Origin: Pelargonium nanum
Lineage: Eukaryota > Streptophyta > Magnoliopsida > Geraniales > Geraniaceae
Length of the DNA stretch: 32,645 nucleotides
Direction of reading: 5' to 3'
Assembly: GCA_036897485.1 (NCBI GenBank)
Contig: JAYMTF010000623.1
Location: 1-32,645, forward strand
Below the pieces are notes generated by a model that had not been told where the DNA came from, searched no databases, and saw nothing but the letters and a program-made list of their open reading frames with translations. This document shows, piece by piece, positions 1 to 9,689 of the stretch (positions are counted from its first letter, which is position 1; each line of letters opens with the position of its first letter). The position numbers and the translations under genes are program-made.

Positions 1-53
1 CAACTCAACTAAAAGCTTAAGTTAATAGTTGAAAGCCCAATAATAGTTTTATA

Positions 54-197
54 CTCTAACAAAAACTTACCCCTAAATGAGTGTACTCTTTCATTTTTGG
101 TATGATAAATTACACATAAATTATCAATAATATCACTTGGATAAGTTAGTTAGAACTTAAGAAGTGAGAAGTTGCACTCACTTTGGAACAAAAGAAG
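54..197. mobile_element. Degenerate Stowaway-like MITE
   Basis: The two ends face each other like Tc1/mariner Stowaway termini. The left inner end reads CCCCTAAATGAGTGTACTC and the reverse complement of the right end reads TTCCAAAGTGAGTGCAACTTC. TA dinucleotides sit at 52-53 and 198-199, as expected for a TA target duplication. The outermost bases (CTCCCTCCGT in fresh copies) are heavily decayed, so the exact left edge is uncertain. It shares the internal words TAAATGAGT and ATAAATTATCAATAA with the Stowaway-like stretch inside the DUF247 intron near 8350-8565. Non-coding. It probably lies in the first intron of the gene that leaves the left edge. Confidence 0.45.
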
Positions 198-236
198 TAT
201 TGTACTAACAATTCCAAGAAAATAAAATAAAATATG

Positions 237-600
237 GGATTAACTACCATTTTAGTCCCCCAATTATTAGTATCCGATCAATTTGGTACTTGAACTAAAT
301 TTATGCCAAAATATGGTACCTCATATATAAGAAAAACGACCAAAATGGTCCTGACGATAAGTACCGTTAACTTTGCTGACGCAACTTACAAAATAAACAA
401 AAACTATATTAATTACATAATCAACGCTGACATGACATTTCGTTATTGCTTTTTCGGTCACAGCTAATTTATAAAGACACATAAGCAAAACTAACAGAAA
501 AGTTATCTAACATACCATTTTAGCTGTTTTTCTAATATTTGATGGAAGGTATCAAAATTAACCTAGCCTAATAATTGGCTACAAAAATGGCAGTTAATCC
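237..600. mobile_element. 364-bp MITE-like element with ~34-bp terminal inverted repeats
   Basis: The left end (GGATTAACTACCATTTTAGT followed by CCCCCAATTATTAG) matches the reverse complement of the right end (GGATTAACTGCCATTTTTGT followed by AGCCAATTATTAG) over about 34 bases with few mismatches. The flanking 9-mers TAAAATATG (228-236) and TAAAAAAAA (601-609) agree at 6 of 9 positions. That fits a decayed Mutator-type 9-bp target duplication but does not prove it. There is no coding capacity. The inner sequence has a second, weaker inverted symmetry (GGTACCTCATATAT against ATATTTGATGGAAGGTATC). Confidence 0.6.
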
Positions 601-906
601 TAAAAAAAACAATGCACCTTGCAGTTCCCATTACAAATGCATCATAAAGTTCTAACTTCTAACAACTTCCACAGTTCACTAAAAAAGATTAAGAACATTA
701 TTCAATATTTATTAAACCGAAAAGGCAACCAAAACTAACATACATATAGATGTGAACATTTTTGAAGTTCAATTCTGCAATATACGCCAATCCTCCCACA
801 GAACAAGAATATCAACTCCCAGAAACCAGAAGGAAACTGAAAACCCTAGGTTCAGGCAATAATTGAACACAAGGCAAAACGAAAAGGAATGGGAGAGAGA
901 ACTGAC

Positions 907-1060
907 CCGACATGGCAAATTTTGCAGAGAAACGGAGACGGAGTCAGCGGAGAATCTCTCGATCAATGAATGAAACAAACAATCATGAATGCAGCAGAAG
1001 CAGCGAACACAAACCAGAAGCAAAAAATGAAGATCCTCAGAGAGAGTGTCCGTTTGTACA
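907..1060 (-). other. Candidate 5' leader and first coding exon of a gene leaving the left edge
   Basis: On the minus strand, a CT-rich leader (CTCTCTCTGAGG, CTGCTTCTGCTGC, CTCCGCTGACTCCGTCTCC) leads to GCCATGTCGG followed directly by GTCAGTTC. This reads as a start codon at 913-911, codons M-S, and a splice donor G|GTCAGT with the intron starting at 906. A seven-codon upstream ORF (ATGATTGTT...TGA) lies in the leader. A telo-box (AAACCCTA, 841-848) sits just inside the presumed intron, and four TGGGCC site II words lie upstream at 1117-1231. That combination is typical of ribosomal and other translation or mitochondrial housekeeping genes. No later exon is visible down to base 1, so the product cannot be named. 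The call rests on composition and motifs only. Confidence 0.4.
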
Positions 1061-1116
1061 GTTACTTCACTTTTGGGGATGAAGCAAAATAAAGGAAAGA
1101 ACCGGTTTTCACTTTC

Positions 1117-1231
1117 TGGGCCGAGAAGTTCATATTTTTAACGGGCTTCTAGTTTGGTCTGCTTTGGCCCATTAAATCTTTATGGGCCGATATGTTCATA
1201 TTTTTAGCAGGCTTCTAGTTAGTTTGGCCCA
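1117..1231 (-). promoter_or_regulatory. Duplicated site II (TGGGCC) promoter block
   Basis: Four copies of TGGGCC or its complement occur at 1117-1122, 1166-1171, 1183-1188 and 1226-1231. The block is an imperfect tandem duplication of about 60-66 bp; both copies contain GTTCATATTTTTA and GGCTTCTAGTT. Site II elements bind TCP factors and usually lie close upstream of housekeeping genes. Here they lie about 200-320 bases upstream of the candidate start codon at 913 on the minus strand. The regulatory role is inferred from the motif and its position. Confidence 0.5.
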
Positions 1232-2872
1232 ATATATGAGGTCCAATTTTTATGGCCATGCGACGTGTCTCATAAAACAAAAAGTATATTATACATGAAT
1301 CGTTTGTAGGATAAATTAGTTTTTTATTCCCTCGTAATTACAGAATTTCTTAAGAAAAAGGCGGCGATACACATATGTCAGATTGTTGTCCGTTGGAATT
1401 AATTATAAACTACAAAATATGAAATATATACCTACATCATGTAAATTATCCATTCACTTTAGGACATTTAGCATTTTGTTTTATGTGTTACATGTTATGG
1501 AGTATGGGTTATTATTTGTCATTAGATCATGACTTAGTGCAAAAAAAGAAAAAAACAATTATACAGTATTTGAAACAAAATTATTTTCCTAAAAGAATAT
1601 TGTTCAATTTTGTGAGATAAAACAAAAATAGGCGATTAATTGTCTTTTAGATTTAGGTGTGATCATATAAAAAAGTACAATAATTGAATATTGTTTGTTA
1701 GGTTAGATGTGGTCAATATGCATGCAAATTGGTGGTACTGTGATTTATCATGTCTGAGTTTGGTTTGATATCCTACAATCTACATGCATGCACATGCTCT
1801 TCAACCACATCCAATTTTTCACATGCATTAACTCTCCTACCAGTCCTTAATCACCAAACTTTCTAAACCAGACTCTTCTGTTATGTTGATCTCTCACCTA
1901 CCCTCCCCTTCTATTTCTGCTTCTGCTCTTCTTCTCTGGGTTTCTATAATAGTTTTGTTGTAGCTAATATGTTAACCTCCACTCAAATTCAATCGCTTAA
2001 TTAAGTTATAGGTGGAGGGTCAAATTAATATTGTAAATAGTGATGGACTTCACATTATTATATTCTTTAGCACTTTTTCACGAGCAAATTAAATAAGAGA
2101 GATGAACTTGAATCTCACGCAGATGATCGATGGACTTAAGTCATGAGTAGCACTTAATATTTTCTCTCACGTGCAGACTGGTTAAAAGTGTACAGACTCT
2201 TATAAACCTTGCGTGGATAGGTGGACTTAAGTTAAGAGAGGCAAGGCTTGATTTCGACCAAAAATTAATGTTAAACTGATAGGTGGATAGCCCAACTAGT
2301 ATTTCAAGTGATAACTACACTCCACAATTTAGAATATTTAGACACTCTCATTGATGTGCATGTTGGATAAGAAAGTCATTCGACGCTTGCGCTTCAAATT
2401 CAATCATAAGCTAGAACTAGTCCCAAAGGGTTGATGAAAACTTTGTAGGGGAAAAGAAAGATTAGTGTTGGTTTGTTCTGTTCGCAAATTATTGGATTGG
2501 ATTATTGAGAGGACTGGTATATATAGCGATACGAAGTGAGGTGTGCTGTGGATTTTGAAGTACCAAATAATGATCGGTCAAATATTTGATACTATTATTA
2601 ATATTATTATGTAGTACCAAATTGCGTTTCAAACTTATATTAAAATGGTACAAGGTACTAGAGCTAGGTAACTAGCTGCCATGACCAAGTCTGGTTCTTC
2701 TTTGGACATTTTCTTTGTTCCATTTTTTCTGAGATAAAATTGTTTGACCATACCATTACTCAGTGGCTATAGGTTTTGATAATGTAAACTAAAAACAGTA
2801 AAATAAAGCACATGAATTCCAAAGTACCAATTCAGTCGCCGACAATTATTTATTTATTTGTCTAACAACATC
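1232..2872. other. Gene-free AT-rich spacer
   Basis: No open frame or family motif could be supported on either strand. A pyrimidine-rich stretch at about 1855-1945 (CTCTCACCTACCCTCCCCTT and similar) looks like a plant 5' leader, but no coding sequence follows it. Words such as GGTGGACTTAAGT recur near 2130-2240 (for example 2132-2140 and 2220-2232), suggesting a small degraded dispersed repeat. Confidence 0.5.
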
Positions 2873-2922
2873 AACTAGCTTGTTTTCTTTCAAAAAAAAA
2901 AAAAAAAAAACTAGCTTGTTTT
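2873..2922 (+). repeat. Poly(A) micro-insert with 14-bp direct repeats
   Basis: The 14-mer AACTAGCTTGTTTT at 2873-2886 is repeated exactly at 2909-2922. Between the copies is only CTTTC followed by a run of A. The last two A of the run may belong to the right copy, so the true duplication is 12-14 bp. This is what an insertion by target-primed reverse transcription would leave if almost only the A tail had been copied. The mechanism is inferred; the duplication is directly visible. Confidence 0.6.
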
Positions 2923-3747
2923 AGTTATGCATGTAAAATCTGGAAAATATATATTTTTTTAAATGTCAACCAATATAAAACCCAGATGTGAAGAAAAAGG
3001 ACGGCTACATTTGGATTGACTCCTAAGATTTATAATTTGGCGTCTGGATAAGGGATTCTAAATTTCTAAGTCAATTCCCAAATTAATTTTGGTGTGCATT
3101 CAAATTAACTAAAATTTGAAAACAAATTTCAAAATATCAATTGCATATTTGGAAGAATATGCCATTAGTTACTTCTCAATCATATATATATATATATATC
3201 ATTTTTGTTGACAACTTAACATATGACATTCATGTAATTATTTGTACGTATATTCAACTGTCTCATGCATGTTATGACAAATAATCATTTTTTGAGCATC
3301 ATGCATATAATGTCATATTAGCGGGAATGTCCTCCCACTAACATTCTCAATAGATTTTTCAAATTGCGGTAAACAACATCTCTATTTGGTCGTCTAGTCG
3401 ATGATGATAATGATGAACACTGCTAAATCAAAGCTTGGATCCTATCCATCTCCATAAACTCCACTTCCCTATTACAGGGAAACGACTTTGAAACTCCATG
3501 AAGTCTCACACTTTTCAAGTAGTACAAATTGATCACTTAAGTTACATTGAAAATTTCGTTGCACGAAATAAAACTAACCATTTTTTAGAATCGATGAAGT
3601 ATCTTTTGAGCATCATGCATATAATCAAATATTAAGATTTATCATTGTTAAAAATCCTGCTTATAAGTCAAGTTAATTTTGCACTATATAATAGGAAATG
3701 CGACATGTGCCTAAATTAAGAACAAATGATATATACAAGATAAACAT
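2923..3747. other. Gene-free AT-rich spacer with microsatellite and direct repeat
   Basis: Contains an (AT)9 microsatellite at 3182-3199. A 22-bp exact direct repeat occurs at 3290-3311 and 3604-3625, with core GAGCATCATGCATATAAT. No coding region could be supported. Confidence 0.5.
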
Positions 3748-3753
3748 TTTATT
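3748..3753 (-). terminator. Poly(A) signal of the small minus-strand gene
   Basis: AATAAA on the minus strand lies about 135 bases downstream of the stop codon of the 3889-4260 gene. This is a typical 3' UTR distance for a plant mRNA. Confidence 0.4.
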
Positions 3754-3888
3754 TCTTGAATATTACAAATTCACAAATCAAACGCCATTTTCAAAAGAAT
3801 AAAACAACAAAAATTAAATACACAAGTTCCCCAAAAAGAGAATAATAAAAATAAAAATAAAAAACATGCATTACTTTTTAGGTTATTT

Positions 3889-4260
3889 TCATGCACAATG
3901 TATAAACCAACGTGAACAAGGGCTATCAATTTCAATACAGGCTTGTTGCTTGCTTATTGCCTCCTTTACAACCCCTCCCACCTCCACGGTTCGCACTTTA
4001 AATCTCTCAAGTTTCTTCGACAACTCTTCCACGGTAACATGAAGCCCCTTCATCGATGTGATCGACGCAACCTTTTCACCTTTCTGCAAATTAATTAGAT
4101 CGTTCACCTTAGTGAATCTCATTCGGACGCTAAGAGCAGGAACATTCTCTTCGTAGAGCTCGGAAATTGTTGTAATGAGGTCACCAAGACCGGGTTGACG
4201 CAAAACTTGGTGCTGTATATGATCATGAACTTGCTGTAGTGATGGAGACGAAGAAGACAT
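3889..4260 (-). CDS. Small hypothetical protein, 123 aa
   Basis: The family is not recognised. The first in-frame ATG gives MSSSSPSLQQVHDHIQ and a 123-residue product; the open frame extends upstream only through a TTG, so 4260 is the best start. The N-terminus is Ser-rich. A mostly helical middle follows (about residues 25-55, GDLITTISELYEENVP), then a segment rich in Lys and Glu that could form a coiled coil (about 74-86, VEELSKKLERFK), and a short tail with two Cys (CSRWFIHCA). There is no signal peptide or membrane segment. A TATA box (CTATAAA on the minus strand, 4391-4397) lies about 130 bases upstream and an AATAAA about 135 bases downstream, which supports a real transcript. The leader holds an imperfect duplication of TTGCCTACAAACTCA. 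It could also be the remnant of a larger gene. Confidence 0.5.
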   Translation of the reverse strand: MSSSSPSLQQVHDHIQHQVLRQPGLGDLITTISELYEENVPALSVRMRFTKVNDLINLQKGEKVASITSMKGLHVTVEELSKKLERFKVRTVEVGGVVKEAISKQQACIEIDSPCSRWFIHCA

Positions 4261-4390
4261 GGCTAGCTGACTAGTTTCGGCTTTAAGAGATTTGATGAGT
4301 TTGTAGGCAAATTCGTGCAATGCTTTGTTTTTGTGAGTTTGTAGGCAAGTACTTGCAATGATTTGATGAGGAACATGAATGAGTTGCCCA

Positions 4391-4397
4391 TTTATAG
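4391..4397 (-). promoter_or_regulatory. TATA box of the 123-aa gene
   Basis: CCTATAAATGGG on the minus strand. At the usual 30-base distance, transcription would start near 4362, leaving a leader of about 100 bases before the ATG at 4260. Confidence 0.5.
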
Positions 4398-5163
4398 GTG
4401 TTGGATGTTGGGATTATGGATGGTCAACGTTAAAAATACAACTATTTAAACGTTTTTTGTTTATTTTATTTTATTATATTAATTTGTTTTTGTGGAAGTT
4501 TTCAACGTATTGACATTTGGTCCAATACAAATATACAATTTAAAATATTTTATAAGTTTGAGAGCAAAAAAAATAGTTGCTGAAATTTAGTACTAGTTTA
4601 TATATTAATAAACAACTCTAGAGATCGAATTGGGATAAAACAGGAAGGTGACTGTAGTTAAGGTTGAGATGACCTGGAAGACATTTGAGCTTACGCAAGC
4701 ACAAAGATATGGACACTTACACACGTGCATTAGTTGTTTTATTTTGTAGAATGTTGTTGGAATTTTATTTTGCGGCTACAAGTAGTACATAGGGGCTTCT
4801 TTGATCCCCACGTGTCAAGAAGATTTAAAAGTCAAATTAAAACTTTATTGACTAAAATAAATCCATCATTGCATAGCATGCATGACACATTCTTTGGAAA
4901 TGGAAGATGTTGATCAACATTTTGATTTTGCTAATGCGAAATTATATGCAAATGTAAGGAGGATTATGTTGTTCGAAACAATGTTAGAGATTATGTGCCT
5001 ATTCCCCTATCTTAATTTGTAGCTACTAAATAAGTTAATTGCTATCTTGCTTCGGTTCACCTATAAACAATTTAGACGTACGGAAACATACCTCTCTCTT
5101 TTGTTATCTTTTCTGAACTCAATCGATCTGCATGCAGAGATAAACTACCTTTCGAGAAATGAA
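4398..5163. other. Gene-free AT-rich spacer
   Basis: No supported gene. It holds single ACGTG-core words (ACACGTGCA near 4721, CCACGTGTC near 4809) without an adjacent reading frame, apart from the small gene whose TATA box lies 320-420 bases away. Confidence 0.4.
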
Positions 5164-5352
5164 TTTCAAGACTCCAAGAATTCTAAAATACTTTGTGTCA
5201 ACTCTCTTATTTCGGTGCTCTTCGATCATAAACATCTTCGTATTCCATATACTATATATCTCCTGAGAGGTAGTCTTCAAGACTCTAAAAATCCTATAAC
5301 ACATTGTGTTGACACTCTTCTTTTGGTGCTCTCCCAAACATCTTTGCATCTC
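5164..5352. repeat. Two diverged tandem copies of a ~110-bp unit
   Basis: Copy 1 starts at 5164 (TTTCAAGACTCCAAGAATTC) and copy 2 at 5274 (CTTCAAGACTCTAAAAATCC). Both continue with TTGTGT(C/T)(A/G)AC, CTCTT and a shared GGTGCTC. The unit is open in the same phase on both strands because the period is close to a multiple of three. On the minus strand the two translations align (GEHQKKSVNTMCYRIFRVLK against EEHRNKRVDTKYFRILGVLK). No protein family is recognised. A decayed repeat is more likely than a gene. Confidence 0.5.
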
Positions 5353-5375
5353 TCTAGATATCAAGAACCCGCAGA

Positions 5376-5612
5376 ATAAAGCTTAGTTTGATAACACTTA
5401 TGAAATTGCATTAGTCACTTACACATTCACAAAAATTTGTCACATCACGCAAATAACAATTTTTTTACTTAGTTTTGTAATTATGAAGTAAGTATAATAT
5501 TTTTATAAAAAGTATAAAGATAGTCTCTCATGTTCCCAGTTCTACAATAATATTTTTGTCACCAAACAATAAAGTATTTTCAAAATCAAATGTTACCAAA
5601 CAACATCTAAAA
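5376..5612. mobile_element. Possible decayed MITE
   Basis: The left end (TTAGTTTGATAACACTT) and the reverse complement of the right end (GTTGTTTGGTAACATTTGAT) form a short imperfect inverted repeat around an AT-rich core. No target duplication could be fixed, so this is a weak call. Confidence 0.25.
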
Positions 5613-6063
5613 TTGGTCCTCTAACACTTCATAGGTAGCTATCTCTACCAGACAGCCCAAATGGCAATTTTATTGTCTTGTTCACTTGCTAGTCATGGCC
5701 TTGAAAAGGCCTCTGAGCTTTCCAAGCTTCTCGTTCACTCAAAATTGTACACTTAAGTGTGTTTTCTTATTTACTATTTGCTATTGATGTCATATCTATC
5801 TTCATTTCAATAAACTTCCACAAAAATTGCTTTGAAGATGTACTCATGATCAGTTAGCTCTTTTCACCTAACAATATTTGTTGTTAATTTTTCTGGGTAG
5901 GATATGTGTATATCTAATTATATTGAATGAGAGTACTATTTGTTGGCTCCACACTAAAATCTACATCAATGTTATTTATATGATCTATCATCAACATATA
6001 TATCACCATTCACCAGCAACACAAGGGTAAGGACTTACTTTTTATTTTATAAAATAAAAACTA

Positions 6064-6100
6064 TCTCATCGGTTTCAAAATAAGTGTATTGTTTTATATT
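6064..6100. mobile_element. Single Stowaway-like end fragment
   Basis: CTCATCGGTTTCAAAATAAG followed by TGTATTG resembles a Stowaway terminus (CTCCATCCGTCCTAAAATGA in the intact copy near 32112). No facing partner end was found within the next few hundred bases. Confidence 0.35.
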
Positions 6101-6513
6101 GTTAACGTACATATTTAACATTGACAAAGTTAATTATTGAACCCTATATAATTCTCAAACATTTATTTCTTGTCCAAATTTGATACCATTTGAAGACTAT
6201 GACAAGTCCAATATAAAAATCCAATCCTATCAATACAAGTCATATTACTAATTAATCTGCAAACTAATTAATTATTTAAATGGATTGTATTGACACATCC
6301 AAAATCCAACAATATTGACCTTGTTGATTAGTACACACAACACAGCACAAAACCAAACAAATAAACACCGTTATATTATTAATCAAAACTGACACTCTTT
6401 GTTTACAATCCCAAAATCTTGCCCAACCCGTTGGAATGTTGGATACAGGTCTAATATACCTGACTGTTCGGTGGTGATATTAATTATATACTGTCTTTTT
6501 GTATATTTAATTT

Positions 6514-6565
6514 AAACCTAATGTTATTTCAAAAAAATAAAAACAAACCTAATGTATGTTATTTT
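6514..6565 (+). repeat. A-rich micro-insert with direct repeats
   Basis: AAACCTAATGT at 6514-6524 recurs exactly at 6545-6555. If the extra ATGT in the right copy is a small slippage duplication, the repeat extends through TTATTT on both sides. The insert is only CAAAAAAATAAAAAC (6530-6544). This has the same architecture as the poly(A) micro-inserts at 2873, 18202 and 25631. Confidence 0.45.
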
Positions 6566-6699
6566 AATTTTTCTCACTTTTAATGACGAAAATCATAGTA
6601 TTAATTTCCTGGAATTTATGAATGATCGTCTAAACTAGCCAAGTTTTTAAAGAGCTACTCCAACTCGGCTTATTAAATGTTTTAATTGAGTTTGTTATA

Positions 6700-6739
6700 C
6701 TCAGACTCGAACCTACGTTTGATAAACAAATGAGCTATT
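6700..6739 (-). repeat. tRNA-like (SINE-type) A/B-box remnant
   Basis: On the minus strand, ATAGCTCATTTGTTTA (A-box-like) is followed by GTAGGTTCGAGTCTGAG, a good match to the RNA polymerase III B box GGTTCGANNC. No cloverleaf or complete tRNA can be drawn, so a tRNA-derived SINE fragment is the likely source. Confidence 0.35.
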
Positions 6740-6894
6740 GTTTTTATGCCTATTTTTACAAAAAATCTAAATAAAACTTATAATTATATTTTAGTTTATG
6801 AATAGGAAGTGTAGTTTTATGTTTGTTGTATATTGTCATCTTTGAATGTCATTAAACACGTACCGCATGTACAAATTTTATTTGTATAATGTTT

Positions 6895-7176
6895 AGATAT
6901 GAATAACAAATGAGTCAGATTGAGTTGGAGCTCGTCCATTTTCTCTCGTCGAGCTTCTGTAACTCTACAAACTCACACGAGCTCAAGTCAAACTTGAGAT
7001 GCATAAAATGGGGACAAATGAAAGTATATCGAGATGAGCTGGGTTCCAACGATTTCGAGCCCAACTCCAAAAACTTGCGAGCTCAAGCCAAACCCGAAAC
7101 AAGTGAAAAAGATCGAGACACATGAAAAAATATCAAGCCGAGCTTAGGTTTGATTCGGTTCGATTACACGCCTAAT
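6895..7176. mobile_element. Possible hAT-like non-autonomous element rich in GAGCTC words
   Basis: The stretch is much richer in GAGCT, CTCGA and CAAGC words than its surroundings. It ends at the right in TTCGGTTCGATTACACGCC, whose complement (GGCGTGTAATCGAACCGAAT) resembles the AGGGGTGTAA-type ends of plant hAT-related elements. The left edge (ATGAATAACAAATGAGTCAG) is a degraded counterpart. No 8-bp target duplication was found. It lies directly downstream of the DUF247 gene and could supply part of its 3' UTR. The short reading frame across it (6910-7125) has no family features. Confidence 0.35.
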
Positions 7177-7251
7177 CAGCAGCACAAAACTCGACTTTCT
7201 CAAATGAATTCAATAGTATGTACCCAAATATACCATATCAAAATTAGGGTT

Positions 7252-9395
7252 TCAACTGGAATGAACATAACTGAGTACGGTGTAGAAAGTCTGGATCACA
7301 GTGAGCACAAGCAAAACCAACGCCGCAAATGCAGAAATAAACGACCACGGCGTGTCGAAATACGTATACTTAAAACTAGCCCACTGCACGTGCCAACTAC
7401 TCTTATAATACTGGTGCACATCGTTAAACAATTCCGACAAATAACACTGGTTGATATCGAACGCCACATCTTTTCCCAAACAATTGATGAACCTAGCAAC
7501 ATCCGCATCGGTCCCAAAATAATTCTCAACAATGTTGTGGTCGCACAAGTACTCAACATCCTTGTACGTGTTGACCAAACAATCAAGAAACGTCGCGTAC
7601 GAGGTCATTTTCTTGGAGCAGCTGTTGTGGCATTGCTCGAAGGCCACGCAGTTTATGAGAAACGCGCTCATGAAGTCGTCGATGGTTATGGTCGGCATTT
7701 TGATGACTCCAGAGTCGAACCCGATGACCAGGAAGCTGTCGGATTGGGCTTGCTTGATCTTGATTCCGGCACGCCGGAGCTTGGAGACGCAGTGGATGAT
7801 GTGCGACGGGGCCATGCCGTTAGAGGACTTATTGTCCGGAGCGTTGTAGCTGGACCGGAGCATGTCGAGGAGGTGCATTCCTTTCATGTCGTAGTACTTT
7901 TGAATCGTTTCATCCGGTCGGAGCATGACGTTGTTGAAGAAGTCGAAAACTAGTTTTCCGAGTGTAGGAAATGTTTCTTCTCCTGTAAAACAGTGGATTA
8001 GAGTCACTAGTGACTAATGGTATATGAACTTTAAGAAAGCAAATTTAGTACTAAACTTCACGAAGAAGTTAACGCAGTCAAACCGTGCGTACTAGATTTA
8101 GTTTCAGTTGAAAATTTATATATTAAATTGACTTTGATAAAATTTAGTGTGCTAAACAAGTTATTAAGATCAAGTTCGTGGGGGTATTGATGACAACAAT
8201 CCTGAAAATTAACTAAGTTCATACAAGCTTGTCAATAAAAATAGTATAGACAGTAAACAAACTTTCGTATAGTAACTCTTACTATAATACTTCTTAAAGA
8301 ATTATCACTCTCGTCACAAAATGAATGAATGTCATGTTTTTTCAAACAAATATTGTCTCCAAATGAGTATTTTTTTTTCTATTTTTAGAAAATTAGTTAC
8401 CCATAAATTATCAATAAAAAAATTATAATATGTTAGGTATGCTTAGTTTGTTATAAGACACAATTATGAGATTATAAGAGTAAATAAGCCTAGTAATAAT
8501 TTATTCTTAAAAGAAATTTAAAATAGAAACAAGTACACTCACTTTGAGTTGCAACGAAAATGTTGAGACGAACAGTAAATAAATACATAACATGACATTT
8601 AAACTAATTAGTTAGGTGAATAAAGTAATTAGAATCATGCAAGATCGTGTCATTGAATGTATGCTCACCGACACATGCGGACACTAACAATGAAATGTTA
8701 CAACAACCTGGGAAATATGTTGTGGACCGACTATTACAACGTTACTAACAAACCGTGAACAAGTTATTAATTGTTTAACCTTCAACATTACCTGGCATGA
8801 CGGACAAATCAAACAAGCATTCGAGCACGAAATAAGGTATCTGATTCTCAAGACGAAGAAAGTCCCTATAGAAGAAAGGAACTATCCACGACATGGTGAT
8901 TATAGGATCGTCCTGCTCCACAGAAACCACTCCACCAATTTTCCTGAACAATTCTATAATAAAAAACGCATCCACAACCAAAAGCTCAATAAACTCTTCA
9001 GTATTGAGTGCAATAGCTTCCGAATAGCACTCCCTAGCTCGTGTCTCGAGTGGGTGCACGGCCGTGAGGTAGTCTTGTAGCACAAGACCTTTCGCTTCAG
9101 TTCTCGAGAGTAAAGATCGGAGGTAACGCCACTTGTGCTCCTCGATCATGCGGAGGTGGGGCTGGCCGGAGTGGTAGGGCCCGATCGAGACGATGTGGGG
9201 GTGATACGACTTGCCGTTTATGTCTATAAGGCCTTGTGGGACCCGGAAGATGCAGCACGAGCTCCTTCCGGCGGCTTCGCTGAGAAGCTTTGGTGGTTCA
9301 GAGATTTTGCGGTGCATTGACGCGAGATGGTTCGGGTTTACAACCCAATTGCTGGTGGTCGCGACACGGTCGTGTTCTTCGGAGACGATGCTCAT
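7252..9395 (-). CDS. DUF247 (UPF0481) membrane protein, two exons
   Basis: Plant DUF247 protein. The biochemical function is unknown for most members; in grasses, DUF247 genes are the male determinants at the S and Z self-incompatibility loci. Exon 1 is 9395-8792 and exon 2 is 7982-7252. The intron (8791-7983, 809 bp) starts GTAATG, ends TTTTACAG and is in phase 1; joining restores MPGEETFPTLGKL and a 444-aa product, normal for the family. Hallmarks are CCIFRVP (47-53), PHIVSIGPYHSG (66-77), the central VDAFFIIELF, FFYRDFLRLENQIPYFVLE, and the late AFLINCVAFEQC. The C-terminus has one hydrophobic segment (about residues 415-436, FISAFAALVLLVLTVIQTFY), so it is probably tail-anchored in a membrane. 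No frameshift or premature stop was seen. A TATA-like TATAAAT lies at about 9570-9578. The intron carries a decayed Stowaway-like element. Confidence 0.9.
8347..8565. mobile_element. Decayed Stowaway-like MITE inside the DUF247 intron
   Basis: The left part (GTCTCCAAATGAGTATTTTT) and the reverse complement of the right part (GCAACTCAAAGTGAGTGTAC followed by TTGTTTCTATTTT) face each other like Stowaway ends. The inner ATAAATTATCAATAA is shared with the element at 54-197. The ends are too decayed to fix the TA duplication. It makes up about a quarter of the intron. Confidence 0.4.
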
Positions 9396-9689
9396 TTGTG
9401 GAGCTGGTTTGGTTGGAGTTTGATGGGAAGATGGTTAAGAGGGTTTGGTTAGTAACTGAAAGTCAAGTGTGTGTGTGTTTATGGGGTCCTCTCTGATCAG
9501 TTGATGAGGAAAGCTATGGATTTTACTATGATGATGTATAGGAAATAATTTGAGTTTTTATTTGACGGTTCATTTATATTCCATTTACCAGAAAGTACAA
9601 GCTTTGTGGCCTGTGGGTGTGGGATTCATGTGGTTGTCAAAGTATTGGATCAACAGAATATCCACATCCTTAAATAGTGTACCCTTTAA

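Noticed and set aside
769-1023. 84-codon minus-strand frame as a protein
   Set aside because: It starts at TTG, is hydrophobic low-complexity, and runs through the likely leader, splice donor and intron of the left-edge gene.
7150-7953. Long plus-strand open frame (267 codons) across the DUF247 second exon
   Set aside because: It is the antisense shadow of a confirmed DUF247 exon and has no family motifs of its own.
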